This document shows, in pieces, positions 1-6,185 of a stretch of 11,614 bases of DNA. Positions within the stretch are counted from its first letter, which is position 1. Every line of letters starts with the position of its first letter. The position numbers and the translations under genes are program-made. The stretch is from NCBI GenBank assembly GCA_946481585.1, contig CAMLOF010000074.1, positions 1 through 11,614 of the forward strand. The letters run 5' to 3'. The notes under the pieces are model-generated. The model was not told the origin of the DNA. It ran no database searches and saw only the letters and a program-made list of their open reading frames with translations. The stretch comes from an uncultured Macromonas sp. (GTDB lineage: Bacteria > Pseudomonadota > Gammaproteobacteria > Burkholderiales > Burkholderiaceae).

Positions 1-929
1 TGCCAGGTAACGTGGTTACCGCTTCGGGGTACCAGGTGGCCCAGCCTGCACAAAAGGTGCCGACGGCTGCCACCAGTGTGGGTGACGTGCGCATTGAACG
101 TGCGGGCAACCAGCGCTGGCTGGTGGTCAGCCGCCCGGCCGACCAGCTTTGGAGCCCCGTTCGTGACTTCTGGCAAGAAAACGGCTTCCTCCTGACGCTG
201 GACCAGGAGAACCTGGGCGTGATGGAAACCGACTGGGCCGAAAACCGCGCCAAGCTGCCTCAAGACATCATCCGCTCCACCATCGGCAAGGTGTTCGACA
301 GCCTTTACTCCACCGGCGAGCGCGACAAGTTCCGCACCCGTCTGGAACGTAATGCCAATGGCGGCACCGAGATCTACATCAGCCACCGCGGCATGATCGA
401 GGTGTACGACAGTGCGCGCAAAGACACGACCGTGTGGCAGCCCCGCCCGGCTGATGTGGAACTGGAAGCAGAATTCCTGCGCCGCCTGATGGTCAAACTC
501 GGCGTCAGCCAAGAACAGTCCAAGGCCCTGCTCGCCGCCGGCGCCACCGCCACTTCGTCCAAGGTCACGATGGTCAACAACCAACCCGTTGTGCAGATCA
601 ACGAAGGATTCGACCGCGCTTGGCGCCGCGTCGGCCTGGCACTTGATCGCACCGGCTTCACGGTGGAAGACCGCGATCGTGCGCAAGGCGTCTACTTTGT
701 GCGTTACGTCGAGGCAGACGTGAACAAGGCGCCTGAAGCCAAGCCTGGATTCTTCAGCCGCCTGTTTGGCAGCTCCACGACCAAAGAGGCTACGCCCGTG
801 CGTTACCGCATCAGCGTCAAGAGCAATGCAGACCAGACCACCGTCGCGGTGCTCAATGCCAGTGGCCAGCCGGAAACCTCCGCAACGGCCCAACGCATCG
901 TGCAGGTCATTGCAGACGATCTGAAGTAA
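1..929 (+). CDS. bamC: BamC, outer membrane protein assembly factor (5' end cut by window edge)
   Basis: BamC (NlpB/DapX) is a periplasm-facing lipoprotein of the BAM complex, which folds beta-barrel proteins into the outer membrane. The frame is open to base 1 with no stop, so the real start, signal peptide and lipobox Cys lie outside the window; the GTG at 12 is only the first possible start codon seen. About 309 residues remain of a family usually 340-380 long. Two helix-grip domains can be seen. The first runs from IERAGNQRWLVV (about 27 residues after the GTG) to the RRLMVKLG helix. The second runs from NNQPVVQINEGFDRAW to the C-terminal helix RIVQVIADDLK, with a flexible EAKPGFFSRLFGSS insertion. 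The N-terminal segment before the first domain, which in the family contacts BamD, is only partly present. In related genomes bamC commonly follows dapA, which cannot be checked here. The gene ends 11 bp before tandem hairpins. The family call is firm. Confidence 0.9.
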   Translation, partial: PGNVVTASGYQVAQPAQKVPTAATSVGDVRIERAGNQRWLVVSRPADQLWSPVRDFWQENGFLLTLDQENLGVMETDWAENRAKLPQDIIRSTIGKVFDSLYSTGERDKFRTRLERNANGGTEIYISHRGMIEVYDSARKDTTVWQPRPADVELEAEFLRRLMVKLGVSQEQSKALLAAGATATSSKVTMVNNQPVVQINEGFDRAWRRVGLALDRTGFTVEDRDRAQGVYFVRYVEADVNKAPEAKPGFFSRLFGSSTTKEATPVRYRISVKSNADQTTVAVLNASGQPETSATAQRIVQVIADDLK

Positions 930-940
930 CACCTCAGTCA

Positions 941-974
941 CCCGGTGCTGCCCGTCAAACGCAGCAGCACCGGG
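941..974 (+). repeat. Perfect 11-bp inverted repeat just after bamC
   Basis: CCCGGTGCTGC (941-951) pairs perfectly with GCAGCACCGGG (964-974) around a 12-nt loop. It starts 11 nt after the bamC stop and comes 3 nt before the terminator stem at 978. It has no T tract of its own. It may shield the bamC mRNA 3' end from exonucleases or help the following terminator. The pairing is seen directly; the role is inferred. Confidence 0.6.
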
Positions 975-977
975 CAC

Positions 978-1008
978 AAAAAAACCGCCTCAAAGAGGCG
1001 GTTTTTTT
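978..1008. terminator. Bidirectional rho-independent terminator
   Basis: A7-CCGCCTC (978-991) pairs with GAGGCGG-T7 (995-1008) around a 3-nt AAA loop, giving a 14-bp stem whose outer part is A/T. On the plus strand the GC core is followed by seven Ts, and on the minus strand also by seven Ts, so it can end both bamC (+) and the small lipoprotein gene at 1026-1256 (-). This is a textbook shared terminator between convergent genes. Confidence 0.93.
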
Positions 1009-1025
1009 GTTGGAGAGAAAGCAGA

Positions 1026-1256
1026 TTACTGCTTCTTCTCTTCCGGCTTTTGCTCAGCAGCGGGAGCAGCAGCGTCAGCGGCCGGAGCAGCGGGGGCTGC
1101 AGCAGGAGCAGCGGCGTCAGCAGCGGGGGCGGCAGGAGCAGCAGCAGGAGCTTCCACAGCAGGTGCGGGTGCAGGAGCAGCGGCTTCTTCTTTTTTACCG
1201 CATGCGGCCAGTGCCACAGCAGCCATCAGAGCGGCGATAACGAGCGACTTGTTCAT
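1026..1256 (-). CDS. Small Ala/Pro-rich lipoprotein
   Basis: This is a 76-residue protein with a short positively charged start (MNK), a hydrophobic stretch at residues 5-18 and a lipobox LAAC with Cys19, followed by GKKEE. It should therefore be processed by signal peptidase II and lipid-anchored. Residue 20 is Gly, not Asp, so outer-membrane sorting is plausible. The mature part is almost only Ala, Pro and a few Asp/Glu. It contains two exact 14-residue tandem repeats (APAAAPAAPAADAA) and ends in a charged EQKPEEKKQ tail. No catalytic fold is expected; a periplasmic spacer or tether is possible but unproven. No Shine-Dalgarno is clear before the ATG; the upstream bases are pyrimidine-rich. 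The gene is probably monocistronic, with its own promoter near 1379-1407 and a terminator shared with bamC. I do not recognise a named family. The lipoprotein signal makes it very likely to be a real gene. Confidence 0.8.
   Translation of the reverse strand: MNKSLVIAALMAAVALAACGKKEEAAAPAPAPAVEAPAAAPAAPAADAAAPAAAPAAPAADAAAPAAEQKPEEKKQ
1063..1146 (-). repeat. Two 42-bp tandem repeats inside the lipoprotein gene
   Basis: Units 1063-1104 and 1105-1146 encode the same 14 residues. I count 8 mismatches in 42 positions, all at third codon positions of the minus-strand frame, so the repeats differ only silently. Confidence 0.75.
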
Positions 1257-1333
1257 TTGAGCGAAGGATGGGTAAGTATCCGGGAGTGTTTGAGCTTCAC
1301 CGACACGACCCTCCCGAAGGGCCTCGCCAGTGA

Positions 1334-1370
1334 AACTGGTGCACCATTGTTGAAGATGTTTGCACCAGTT
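1334..1370 (-). repeat. 10-bp inverted repeat at the predicted 5' end of the lipoprotein mRNA
   Basis: On the minus strand AACTGGTGCA (1370-1361) pairs perfectly with TGCACCAGTT (1343-1334) around a 17-nt loop. With a start near 1372 this stem-loop would form almost at the mRNA 5' end. Such hairpins can block 5'-end-dependent RNA decay. It could also be an operator just downstream of the start. Confidence 0.5.
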
Positions 1371-1378
1371 CGGCGCGA

Positions 1379-1407
1379 ATCATAATCCGCAAAACGGTTC
1401 GGGTTAA
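1379..1407 (-). promoter_or_regulatory. Sigma-70-type promoter for the small lipoprotein gene
   Basis: On the minus strand, -35 TTAACC (1402-1407, 4/6 to TTGACA) and -10 TATGAT (1379-1384, 5/6 to TATAAT) are exactly 17 bp apart. The predicted start is near 1372, giving a 5' UTR of about 115 nt. The -35 box lies inside the perfect 10-bp palindrome GGGTTAACCC (1401-1410), a possible operator. The match is seen in the sequence; activity is inferred. Confidence 0.6.
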
Positions 1408-1493
1408 CCCTCACCGTGAATTTTTTTACAACAAGATGTTTCTGTCTCTTTTTAGCAACGACAGCTGCGCGAGTGCATTCAGAGCCCGCAGCA

Positions 1494-2657
1494 TCAGTCA
1501 TGCATCAGATGCAGCCACCCGGCATCGAACCAATCGGCGAGCAAGGCCTGCGCCTCAGGGCTTGCTCGCATGACTTTGGCTGCAGGCAAGCTACGCCCGT
1601 CAGCCAGCTCCCGCATCAGGCGGGCATCCTTGCCCGCAGCACGGAACGCCTCCCCGTTGATGAAAATGTGGTGCGCGTCGTACATCATCCGGGTCCGCCT
1701 GTCCAGCGTGATCGCACCAGCTTGCCAAGCCGCGTTCGGCTCCTCAAACCAGACACGAGGCTTGGGTTCAGTCATCACCTCACCCAGAGCACAGGCGAGC
1801 GACATGGGGTCTGCCACCATGCGCCGCATGCCTTCCTGGGCGAAGGCCAGCAAACCTTCGGGCATGGCGGCAGGCTGCGCCGTTGCCTCCTGGCTGGGGT
1901 CGCGGTAGAGCGTCTCGTCTTCGTATTCGTCTGCCAGGCGCAGCGCCAGTTCCCCCGCAAGCCCACCGCGTTGTGGCACCCTGAAGCCTACGGAGTAAGT
2001 CATGCACTCACCGCCTTCGGCAACGCCGTCATGCGCCCATTTGGGGGGCAGGTACAGCATGTCGCCCGGCTCCAGCACCCACTCCTGCTCCGGCTCAAAG
2101 TTGCTCAGAATCTTGAGAGGAACGCCTTCTTCCAACGTCAAGTCTTTCTGCCTGCCAATGCGCCAGCGGCGCTTGCCCTGGGCTTGCAGCAGAAACACAT
2201 CGTAACTATCGAAATGCGGGCCAACGCCGCCCCCCTCGCTGGCCCAGGAAATCATCAGGTCATCAAGCCTGGCGTCGGGCACAAAGCGAAAGCTCTTCAT
2301 CAAGTTGTGCACGGCATCCACGTGCAAATCCACCCCCTGCACAAGCAACGTCCAGTCTGGGCGCTTGAACGCCGGAAACGCGGAGCGGTTGAACGGTCCA
2401 TGGCGCAACTGCCACGCGCCGCTGTCCTCGCGCACGATCAGCCTGGATTCAACGTCTTCACGCCCCGAGAGCGCAAACAGTTCTGGCCGAGACAAGAGCG
2501 GCTGAAAGCCGGGAATCGCCTGGCGAATCAGCAAGGGCTTTTTCTGCCAGTGCTTGCGCATGAACTGTTGAGGGGTAAGGCCGCCCAACAAGGCTAGCGG
2601 TTGGTTGGACACAGGGGGCTGCGCAGCGCCAGAGAGAGCATGGGCTTGAGAAGTCAT
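1494..2657 (-). CDS. roxA: RoxA/YcfD, ribosomal protein uL16 arginine 3-hydroxylase (JmjC-type)
   Basis: This is a 2-oxoglutarate- and Fe(II)-dependent oxygenase which, in the E. coli homologue YcfD, hydroxylates a conserved arginine (Arg81) of 50S protein L16. It acts in the cytoplasm on the ribosome. The 387 residues match the family length (E. coli about 373). The N-terminal family signature FMRKHWQKKPLLIRQA is at 32-47. The cupin core contains GGGVGPHFDSYDVFLLQ (142-158) with metal ligands His148 and Asp150. The third ligand, His209, lies in PPKWAHDG, followed by the YSVGFR strand at 221-226. The C-terminal third (about 240-387) corresponds to the winged-helix and dimerisation part of the family. 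The ATG abuts a 14-bp palindrome; a GGGGA 10 nt upstream could serve as a weak ribosome-binding site. The gene diverges from a SlyD-like chaperone gene. The older annotation name is 'cupin domain protein'. I am confident of the family and fairly sure of the L16 substrate. Confidence 0.92.
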   Translation of the reverse strand: MTSQAHALSGAAQPPVSNQPLALLGGLTPQQFMRKHWQKKPLLIRQAIPGFQPLLSRPELFALSGREDVESRLIVREDSGAWQLRHGPFNRSAFPAFKRPDWTLLVQGVDLHVDAVHNLMKSFRFVPDARLDDLMISWASEGGGVGPHFDSYDVFLLQAQGKRRWRIGRQKDLTLEEGVPLKILSNFEPEQEWVLEPGDMLYLPPKWAHDGVAEGGECMTYSVGFRVPQRGGLAGELALRLADEYEDETLYRDPSQEATAQPAAMPEGLLAFAQEGMRRMVADPMSLACALGEVMTEPKPRVWFEEPNAAWQAGAITLDRRTRMMYDAHHIFINGEAFRAAGKDARLMRELADGRSLPAAKVMRASPEAQALLADWFDAGWLHLMHD

Positions 2658-2671
2658 GGGACAATTGTCCC
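2658..2671. promoter_or_regulatory. Perfect 14-bp palindrome GGGACAATTGTCCC between divergent genes
   Basis: The palindrome touches the roxA ATG and sits in the 56-bp gap between roxA (-) and the FKBP gene (+). Its two halves each contain GACAAT, a 4/6 match to a -10 box, facing opposite ways (2660-2665 on plus, 2664-2669 on minus). On the minus strand only 6 nt separate GACAAT from the ATG, so a leaderless roxA mRNA is possible. No good -35 was found on either side, so it may instead be a regulator site. Confidence 0.45.
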
Positions 2672-2713
2672 CGATAAACCCGGGGGAACCGCCCCACCCA
2701 GCACCTGCAAAAG

Positions 2714-3250
2714 ATGAACGATTCTTCCGACTCCAGCCGTCAAACGAACGAAGCTTCCATGGCCATCACGCCCCAGTGCGTTGTAGCGCTGACATGGACC
2801 TTACAGGACACCTTGGGTGAACTGCTTGACGAACTGGAGGAGCCAGTTGAGTTCCTGTTGGGCGGCAACGATCTACTGGCGAAAATCGAGGAAACCCTGC
2901 AGGGGCACCAAGTTGGTGATGTGCTGGAAATCCACCTAGAGCCAGAGCATGCCTTTGGTGACTTTGATGACCAATTGCTCTTCCTGGAGCCTCGGTCTGC
3001 TTTTCCGAAGGATCTGGAAGAAGGCATGGCCTTTGAGGGCCTACCCAAAGGCTGCAACACCGAAGCACCTGCAGACCGCGTGTACTTCGTGAGCGAGATA
3101 TACCCCGACCACGTAGTGCTAGATGCCAACCACCCGTTGGCGGGCATAGCCCTGCGCTTGAAGTTGAAGGTGCACGCCGTGCGGGAAGCCACCGTTGAAG
3201 AGGTGGGCGCCGGTACCCTTGGCACCGGCTTTTTCAGGTTGGGCAGCTGA
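2714..3250 (+). CDS. SlyD-like FKBP-type peptidyl-prolyl cis-trans isomerase
   Basis: This is a cytoplasmic prolyl isomerase/chaperone of the SlyD branch of the FKBP family. The order of segments matches SlyD: an FKBP strand (VVALTWTL), a GGNDLLAKIEETLQGHQVGD segment replacing the usual GxGxLIxGLE, then HLEPEHAFGDFDDQLLF leading into an insert-in-flap domain. The closing FKBP strands with DANHPLAGIALRLKLKVHAVREAT follow. SlyD's His/Cys-rich metal-binding tail is absent; the protein ends in GTLGTGFFRLGS. The Tyr of the usual 'LAYQV' core is Trp here. The start is uncertain. The ATG at 2714 gives 178 residues with a polar N-terminal extension, while the ATG at 2759 (MAITPQ, 163 residues) matches the family start better. 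Neither has a strong ribosome-binding site. It diverges from roxA and converges with dut. The family is clear; the substrates are unknown. Confidence 0.85.
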   Translation: MNDSSDSSRQTNEASMAITPQCVVALTWTLQDTLGELLDELEEPVEFLLGGNDLLAKIEETLQGHQVGDVLEIHLEPEHAFGDFDDQLLFLEPRSAFPKDLEEGMAFEGLPKGCNTEAPADRVYFVSEIYPDHVVLDANHPLAGIALRLKLKVHAVREATVEEVGAGTLGTGFFRLGS

Positions 3251-3266
3251 GGCCAAGCAGCCGCCC
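3241..3266. terminator. Candidate stem-loop between convergent FKBP and dut genes
   Basis: GGGC-A-GCTG (3241-3249) pairs with CAGC-C-GCCC (3258-3266) around an 8-nt loop, with one A/C mismatch. It overlaps the FKBP stop codon. There is no T tract on either side, so it is at best a weak terminator or a 3'-end stabiliser. It is the only strong fold seen in the 28-bp convergent gap. Confidence 0.3.
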
Positions 3267-3278
3267 AGGGGTTGAAGG

Positions 3279-3728
3279 TCAGCCCCGGCCTGTGGAGCCG
3301 TACCCGCCCGCGCCGCGCTCGGTTGCGACGGAAAAGTCATCCACGATGTTGAACTGTGCCTGCACCACAGGCACGATCACCAACTGCGCAATGCGCTCCA
3401 TGGGCTGGATGGTGAACGCTGTGTCACTGCGGTTCCACGCGCTCACCATCAGCTGCCCCTGGTAGTCACTGTCGATCAGGCCAACCAGGTTACCCAGAAC
3501 GATGCCATGCTTGTGCCCAAGGCCCGAGCGAGGCAGGATGAGCGCCGCGTAACCCGCATCAGCCAAGTGGATAGCCATGCCCGTGGGCACCAGCTGCCAG
3601 GCATTGGGCTGGAGCGTCAGCGGTTCATCCAGGCAGGCCCGCAGGTCCAACCCTGCGCTGCCTGCCGTGGCGTAGGCCGGAAGCTGCTCTTTCAACCTCT
3701 CGTCGAGGATCTGCAAATCAACTCGCAC
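3279..3728 (-). CDS. dut: Dut, deoxyuridine 5'-triphosphate nucleotidohydrolase (dUTPase)
   Basis: Dut splits dUTP to dUMP and pyrophosphate, keeping uracil out of DNA and supplying dUMP for thymidylate synthesis. It is a homotrimeric cytoplasmic enzyme. At 149 residues it is full length, and all five dUTPase motifs are intact and in order. Motif 1 is AGSAGLDLR (22-30), motif 2 [10 protein letters not shown] (66-75), motif 3 GLIDSDYQG (83-91) with the catalytic Asp, motif 4 [10 protein letters not shown] (111-120), and motif 5 the Gly-rich [10 protein letters not shown] (138-147). The start is GTG at 3728. It is supported by GAGG 7 nt upstream and by agreement of the N-terminus (MRVDLQILD) with the family. 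That GAGG overlaps the stop codon of the upstream transporter gene, 9 bp away, so dut is probably co-transcribed with and translationally linked to the TRAP permease. In many proteobacteria dut sits beside coaBC instead, so this neighbour is notable. Confidence 0.96.
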   Translation of the reverse strand: MRVDLQILDERLKEQLPAYATAGSAGLDLRACLDEPLTLQPNAWQLVPTGMAIHLADAGYAALILPRSGLGHKHGIVLGNLVGLIDSDYQGQLMVSAWNRSDTAFTIQPMERIAQLVIVPVVQAQFNIVDDFSVATERGAGGYGSTGRG

Positions 3729-3737
3729 GGCCCAGCC

Positions 3738-5537
3738 TCACTTCGAAGGTTTCTTCATGTCGTCCATGAGTGCCTTCATGGGATCCGGCTCCTCGCCCTC
3801 TGACGGGGCAGGCTGCGCCCCCTCTTCTGCAGGAGCAGCATCGCCAGACGCTTCCGGCTCGGTGCCTTCCTCCTCGGCAGCCTCTCCGGCAGGCGCCATG
3901 TCAAGCAGCATGTCAGTGACCTGAGACTCGTCGACCTTCTGTGCCTTTTCGATGCTCCCTGTGACCAGGCCAGGGTACATGATCACAACGGCAACCATGA
4001 TCAACTGCAGCACGATGAACGCGATGGAGCCCTTGTAGATCTGTGCCGTGGTAACGGCGGGAATGCGCTGCTTGGTAACCGAATCGGTGTAGTCGTTGCG
4101 CGCTGCAACGCTGCGCAGATAGAACAGCGCAAAACCGAAAGGCGGCGTGAGGAAAGAGGTCTGCAGGTTCATTGCGATGATCACGCCAAACCAGATCAGA
4201 TCGATACCGAGCTTGTCGGCCACCGGCGCCAGCAGCGGAATCACGATGAACGCGATCTCGAAGAAGTCGATGAACATGCCCAGGACGAACACCAGGATGT
4301 TCACCACGATCAGGAAGCCCAGCGCACCGCCAGGCATCTTGTCAAACAGGTGCTCCACCCAGATGTGGCCGTCGGCCGCGTTGAAGGTGAAGCTGAACAC
4401 CGTCGAGCCGATCAGGATGAACAGCACGAAGATGGACAGCTTGGTGGTGTTCTCCAGCGCCTGCTTGAGCAGCGGCACGGACAGGCGCTTGCGAGAGCCA
4501 GCCATGATCAATGCGCCCAGCGCGCCCATGGCACCGCCTTCTGTAGGTGTAGCCACGCCCAGGAAGATCGTGCCCAGCACCAGGAAGATCAGCACCAGCG
4601 GCGGGATCAGCACAAAGGTCACCTGCTCTGCCAGACGAGACAGAAGGTTCATGCGGAACAGGCGGTTGAGCAATGCCAGACCAAGCGCCAGGAAAGAACC
4701 CACCGTGGTGGACATGATGATGATCTCATCGCCCGGCGCAGGCATCTCACGCCCGATCCATGGGTTGATGATGGATTCATGCACCTGCGCCCAAGCGTAG
4801 CTGGCCACGGCACACACCACAAGCAGCACAAACAAGGAGCGGTGGCCGCTGGAGCCGTTGTCCTCGGTGTAGATACGGGCCTCTTGAGGCAGAGCAGGAA
4901 CCCACGCTGGCTTCACGACAGCCACCACAGCGACGAAGACGATATACAAGCCCACCAGCATCAGGCCAGGAATGAGTGCGCCAGAGTACATGTCGCCGAC
5001 GGAACGGCCGAGCTGGTCGGCCAGCACGATCAACACCAGCGACGGGGGAATGGCCTGCGCCAACGTGCCGGAAGCTGTGATAACGCCTGTGGCAATCGTA
5101 CGGTTGTAGCCGTAGCGCAGCATGATGGGCAGGGAGATCAGGCCCATGGAGATGACGGCGGCTGCCACCACACCCGTGGTTGCGGCCAACAGAGCACCCA
5201 CCATGATGACCGCGACAGCCAAACCGCCGCGCACGGGGCCGAACACTTGGCCCACGGTTTCAAGCAGGTCTTCCGCCATTCGGCTTCGCTCAAGGATGAT
5301 GCCCATGAGTGTGAAGAATGGAATGGCAAGCAAGGTGTCGTTCTGCATGATGCCGAACACACGCAGCGGCAAGGCCTGGAAAAGGTTGGACGGGAAAAGT
5401 CCAACCTCCATGCCAATCAAGCCGAAGAACAGACCTGTGGCAGCCAGCGAGAACGCTACGGGAAAGCCAGCCAGCAGGAAGAAAAGCAGGCCCGCGAACA
5501 TGACGGGCACAAAGTTCTGAGACAGGAATTCGATCAT
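3738..5537 (-). CDS. TRAP transporter large permease subunit (DctM family) with acidic C-terminal tail
   Basis: This is the large inner-membrane subunit of a tripartite ATP-independent periplasmic transporter. It carries substrate in, coupled to Na+ (or H+) entry, after delivery by the binding protein encoded at 6232-7311. About 14 hydrophobic segments can be seen across 1-525. They include family features such as the opening FAGLLFFLLAGFPVAFSLA (14-32), AIPFFTLMGIILERSRMAEDL (71-91, quoted in part), GVVAAAVISMGLISLP (122-137) and TSFLTPPFGFALFYLR (460-475). At 599 residues it is much longer than the usual 425-430. Two parts explain the excess: a central insertion at about 220-300 with an extra membrane segment and a polar region, and a tail from about 530 rich in Glu, Ala and Pro ending in KKPSK. 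It starts 11 bp after the small-permease stop and ends 9 bp before dut. Its ATG lacks a clear ribosome-binding site, suggesting translational coupling. Confidence 0.9.
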   Translation of the reverse strand: MIEFLSQNFVPVMFAGLLFFLLAGFPVAFSLAATGLFFGLIGMEVGLFPSNLFQALPLRVFGIMQNDTLLAIPFFTLMGIILERSRMAEDLLETVGQVFGPVRGGLAVAVIMVGALLAATTGVVAAAVISMGLISLPIMLRYGYNRTIATGVITASGTLAQAIPPSLVLIVLADQLGRSVGDMYSGALIPGLMLVGLYIVFVAVVAVVKPAWVPALPQEARIYTEDNGSSGHRSLFVLLVVCAVASYAWAQVHESIINPWIGREMPAPGDEIIIMSTTVGSFLALGLALLNRLFRMNLLSRLAEQVTFVLIPPLVLIFLVLGTIFLGVATPTEGGAMGALGALIMAGSRKRLSVPLLKQALENTTKLSIFVLFILIGSTVFSFTFNAADGHIWVEHLFDKMPGGALGFLIVVNILVFVLGMFIDFFEIAFIVIPLLAPVADKLGIDLIWFGVIIAMNLQTSFLTPPFGFALFYLRSVAARNDYTDSVTKQRIPAVTTAQIYKGSIAFIVLQLIMVAVVIMYPGLVTGSIEKAQKVDESQVTDMLLDMAPAGEAAEEEGTEPEASGDAAPAEEGAQPAPSEGEEPDPMKALMDDMKKPSK

Positions 5538-5548
5538 GGTGGTCGCGC

Positions 5549-6166
5549 TCAGTGTTTTTGGGTTTGCGCGCCGGCAGATTCGGCGGCCTGATGTTCGGCC
5601 TCGGCAATTTCCTTGGCCAGCAACTCGGTCTCGCTCGGGCCAGTGTGCTCAAGCGGGTCGGGGCCGGCACAGAAAAGGAAGTTCAAGCGCTTGATCAGCT
5701 CGGAAACACCTTGCAGGAAAAGAATGGCAAAACCCAGCGGGATCAGGCCATAAACGGGCCAACGGATCAAACCGCCAGCATTGGACGACATCTCACCCGA
5801 CTCCCAGGCCTGTATGAAAGTGGGCCAACCCAGGGTGCCCATCATCCAGCACAGAGGGAACAGGAATGCCACGATGCCAATGACGTCCACCCAGTTGCGA
5901 CCACGCGCGCTGAACTTGCTGGACACGAAGTCGATACGAACGTGTGCATTGCGGAGAAAGGCATAACCGCCCCCCAGCATGAACACTGCGGCGAACAGGT
6001 ACCACTGGATCTCCAACAAACTGTTGGAACTGGTGTTGAACACCTTGCGCACGATCGCATTGCCTGCGCTGATCAAGGTGGCAGCCAGAATCAGCCACAT
6101 GGCCAGTTTGCCGATCATGTCATTGAAGGCATCGATCAGTTGTGAGAGTCTCATCAAGAACGGCAT
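5549..6166 (-). CDS. TRAP transporter small permease subunit (DctQ family)
   Basis: This is the four-helix inner-membrane partner of the large TRAP permease. Hydrophobic segments lie near residues 20-38, 55-72, 93-112 and 137-155. The typical DctQ pattern of a conserved segment after helix 2 (GGGYAFLRNAHVRIDF, 65-80) is present. It is 205 residues long, slightly above the family norm, because of a polar Glu/Ala-rich tail (170-205). I chose the ATG at 6166 (MPFLMRLSQL) because GGAG (6172-6175) lies 5 nt upstream. The frame is open further up to 6289, but that part runs through the terminator at 6186-6211 and into the binding-protein gene, so it is not coding. It lies 65 bp after the binding-protein stop and 11 bp before the large permease. 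Confidence 0.88.
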   Translation of the reverse strand: MPFLMRLSQLIDAFNDMIGKLAMWLILAATLISAGNAIVRKVFNTSSNSLLEIQWYLFAAVFMLGGGYAFLRNAHVRIDFVSSKFSARGRNWVDVIGIVAFLFPLCWMMGTLGWPTFIQAWESGEMSSNAGGLIRWPVYGLIPLGFAILFLQGVSELIKRLNFLFCAGPDPLEHTGPSETELLAKEIAEAEHQAAESAGAQTQKH

Positions 6167-6171
6167 GTCTG

Positions 6172-6175
6172 CTCC
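6172..6175 (-). promoter_or_regulatory. Ribosome-binding site that sets the DctQ start
   Basis: GGAG on the minus strand lies 5 nt before the ATG at 6166. It favours this start over longer versions of the frame. Confidence 0.7.
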
Positions 6176-6185
6176 GTCTGTTACG

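Larger units (their letters stand above)
1257..1493 (-). promoter_or_regulatory. roxA-lipoprotein intergenic region (237 bp) with promoter, palindrome and 5' UTR
   Basis: No convincing gene lies here. Reading the minus strand, a weak 6-bp GCTGCG/CGCAGC stem (1464-1492) follows the roxA stop without a good T tract. An A/T-rich stretch follows, then the promoter and hairpin listed separately. A frame starting at 1501 stays open to 1253, but it overlaps the promoter and lipoprotein start, so I do not call it. Confidence 0.5.

Noticed and set aside
1007..1240. Gln/Arg-rich plus-strand frame opposite the small lipoprotein
   Set aside because: Its repeats are the complement of the Ala/Pro codons. 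The minus-strand frame has a lipoprotein signal and explains the region.
1253..1501. 82-codon minus-strand frame between roxA and the lipoprotein gene
   Set aside because: It has no ribosome-binding site of note, runs through the predicted promoter and hairpin and ends inside the lipoprotein start. No signal peptide, domain or recognisable similarity can be seen.
1416..2597. 393-codon plus-strand open frame
   Set aside because: It is antisense to roxA, whose metal ligands and family signatures are intact. The product has no recognisable domain.
2646..2678. TTGAGA ... GATAAA as an FKBP promoter on the plus strand
   Set aside because: The spacer is 21 bp, too long for a normal sigma-70 promoter.
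4350..5591. 413-codon plus-strand open frame
   Set aside because: It is antisense to the TRAP large permease. Its His/Gln/Asp-rich composition comes from reading the complement of membrane-protein codons.
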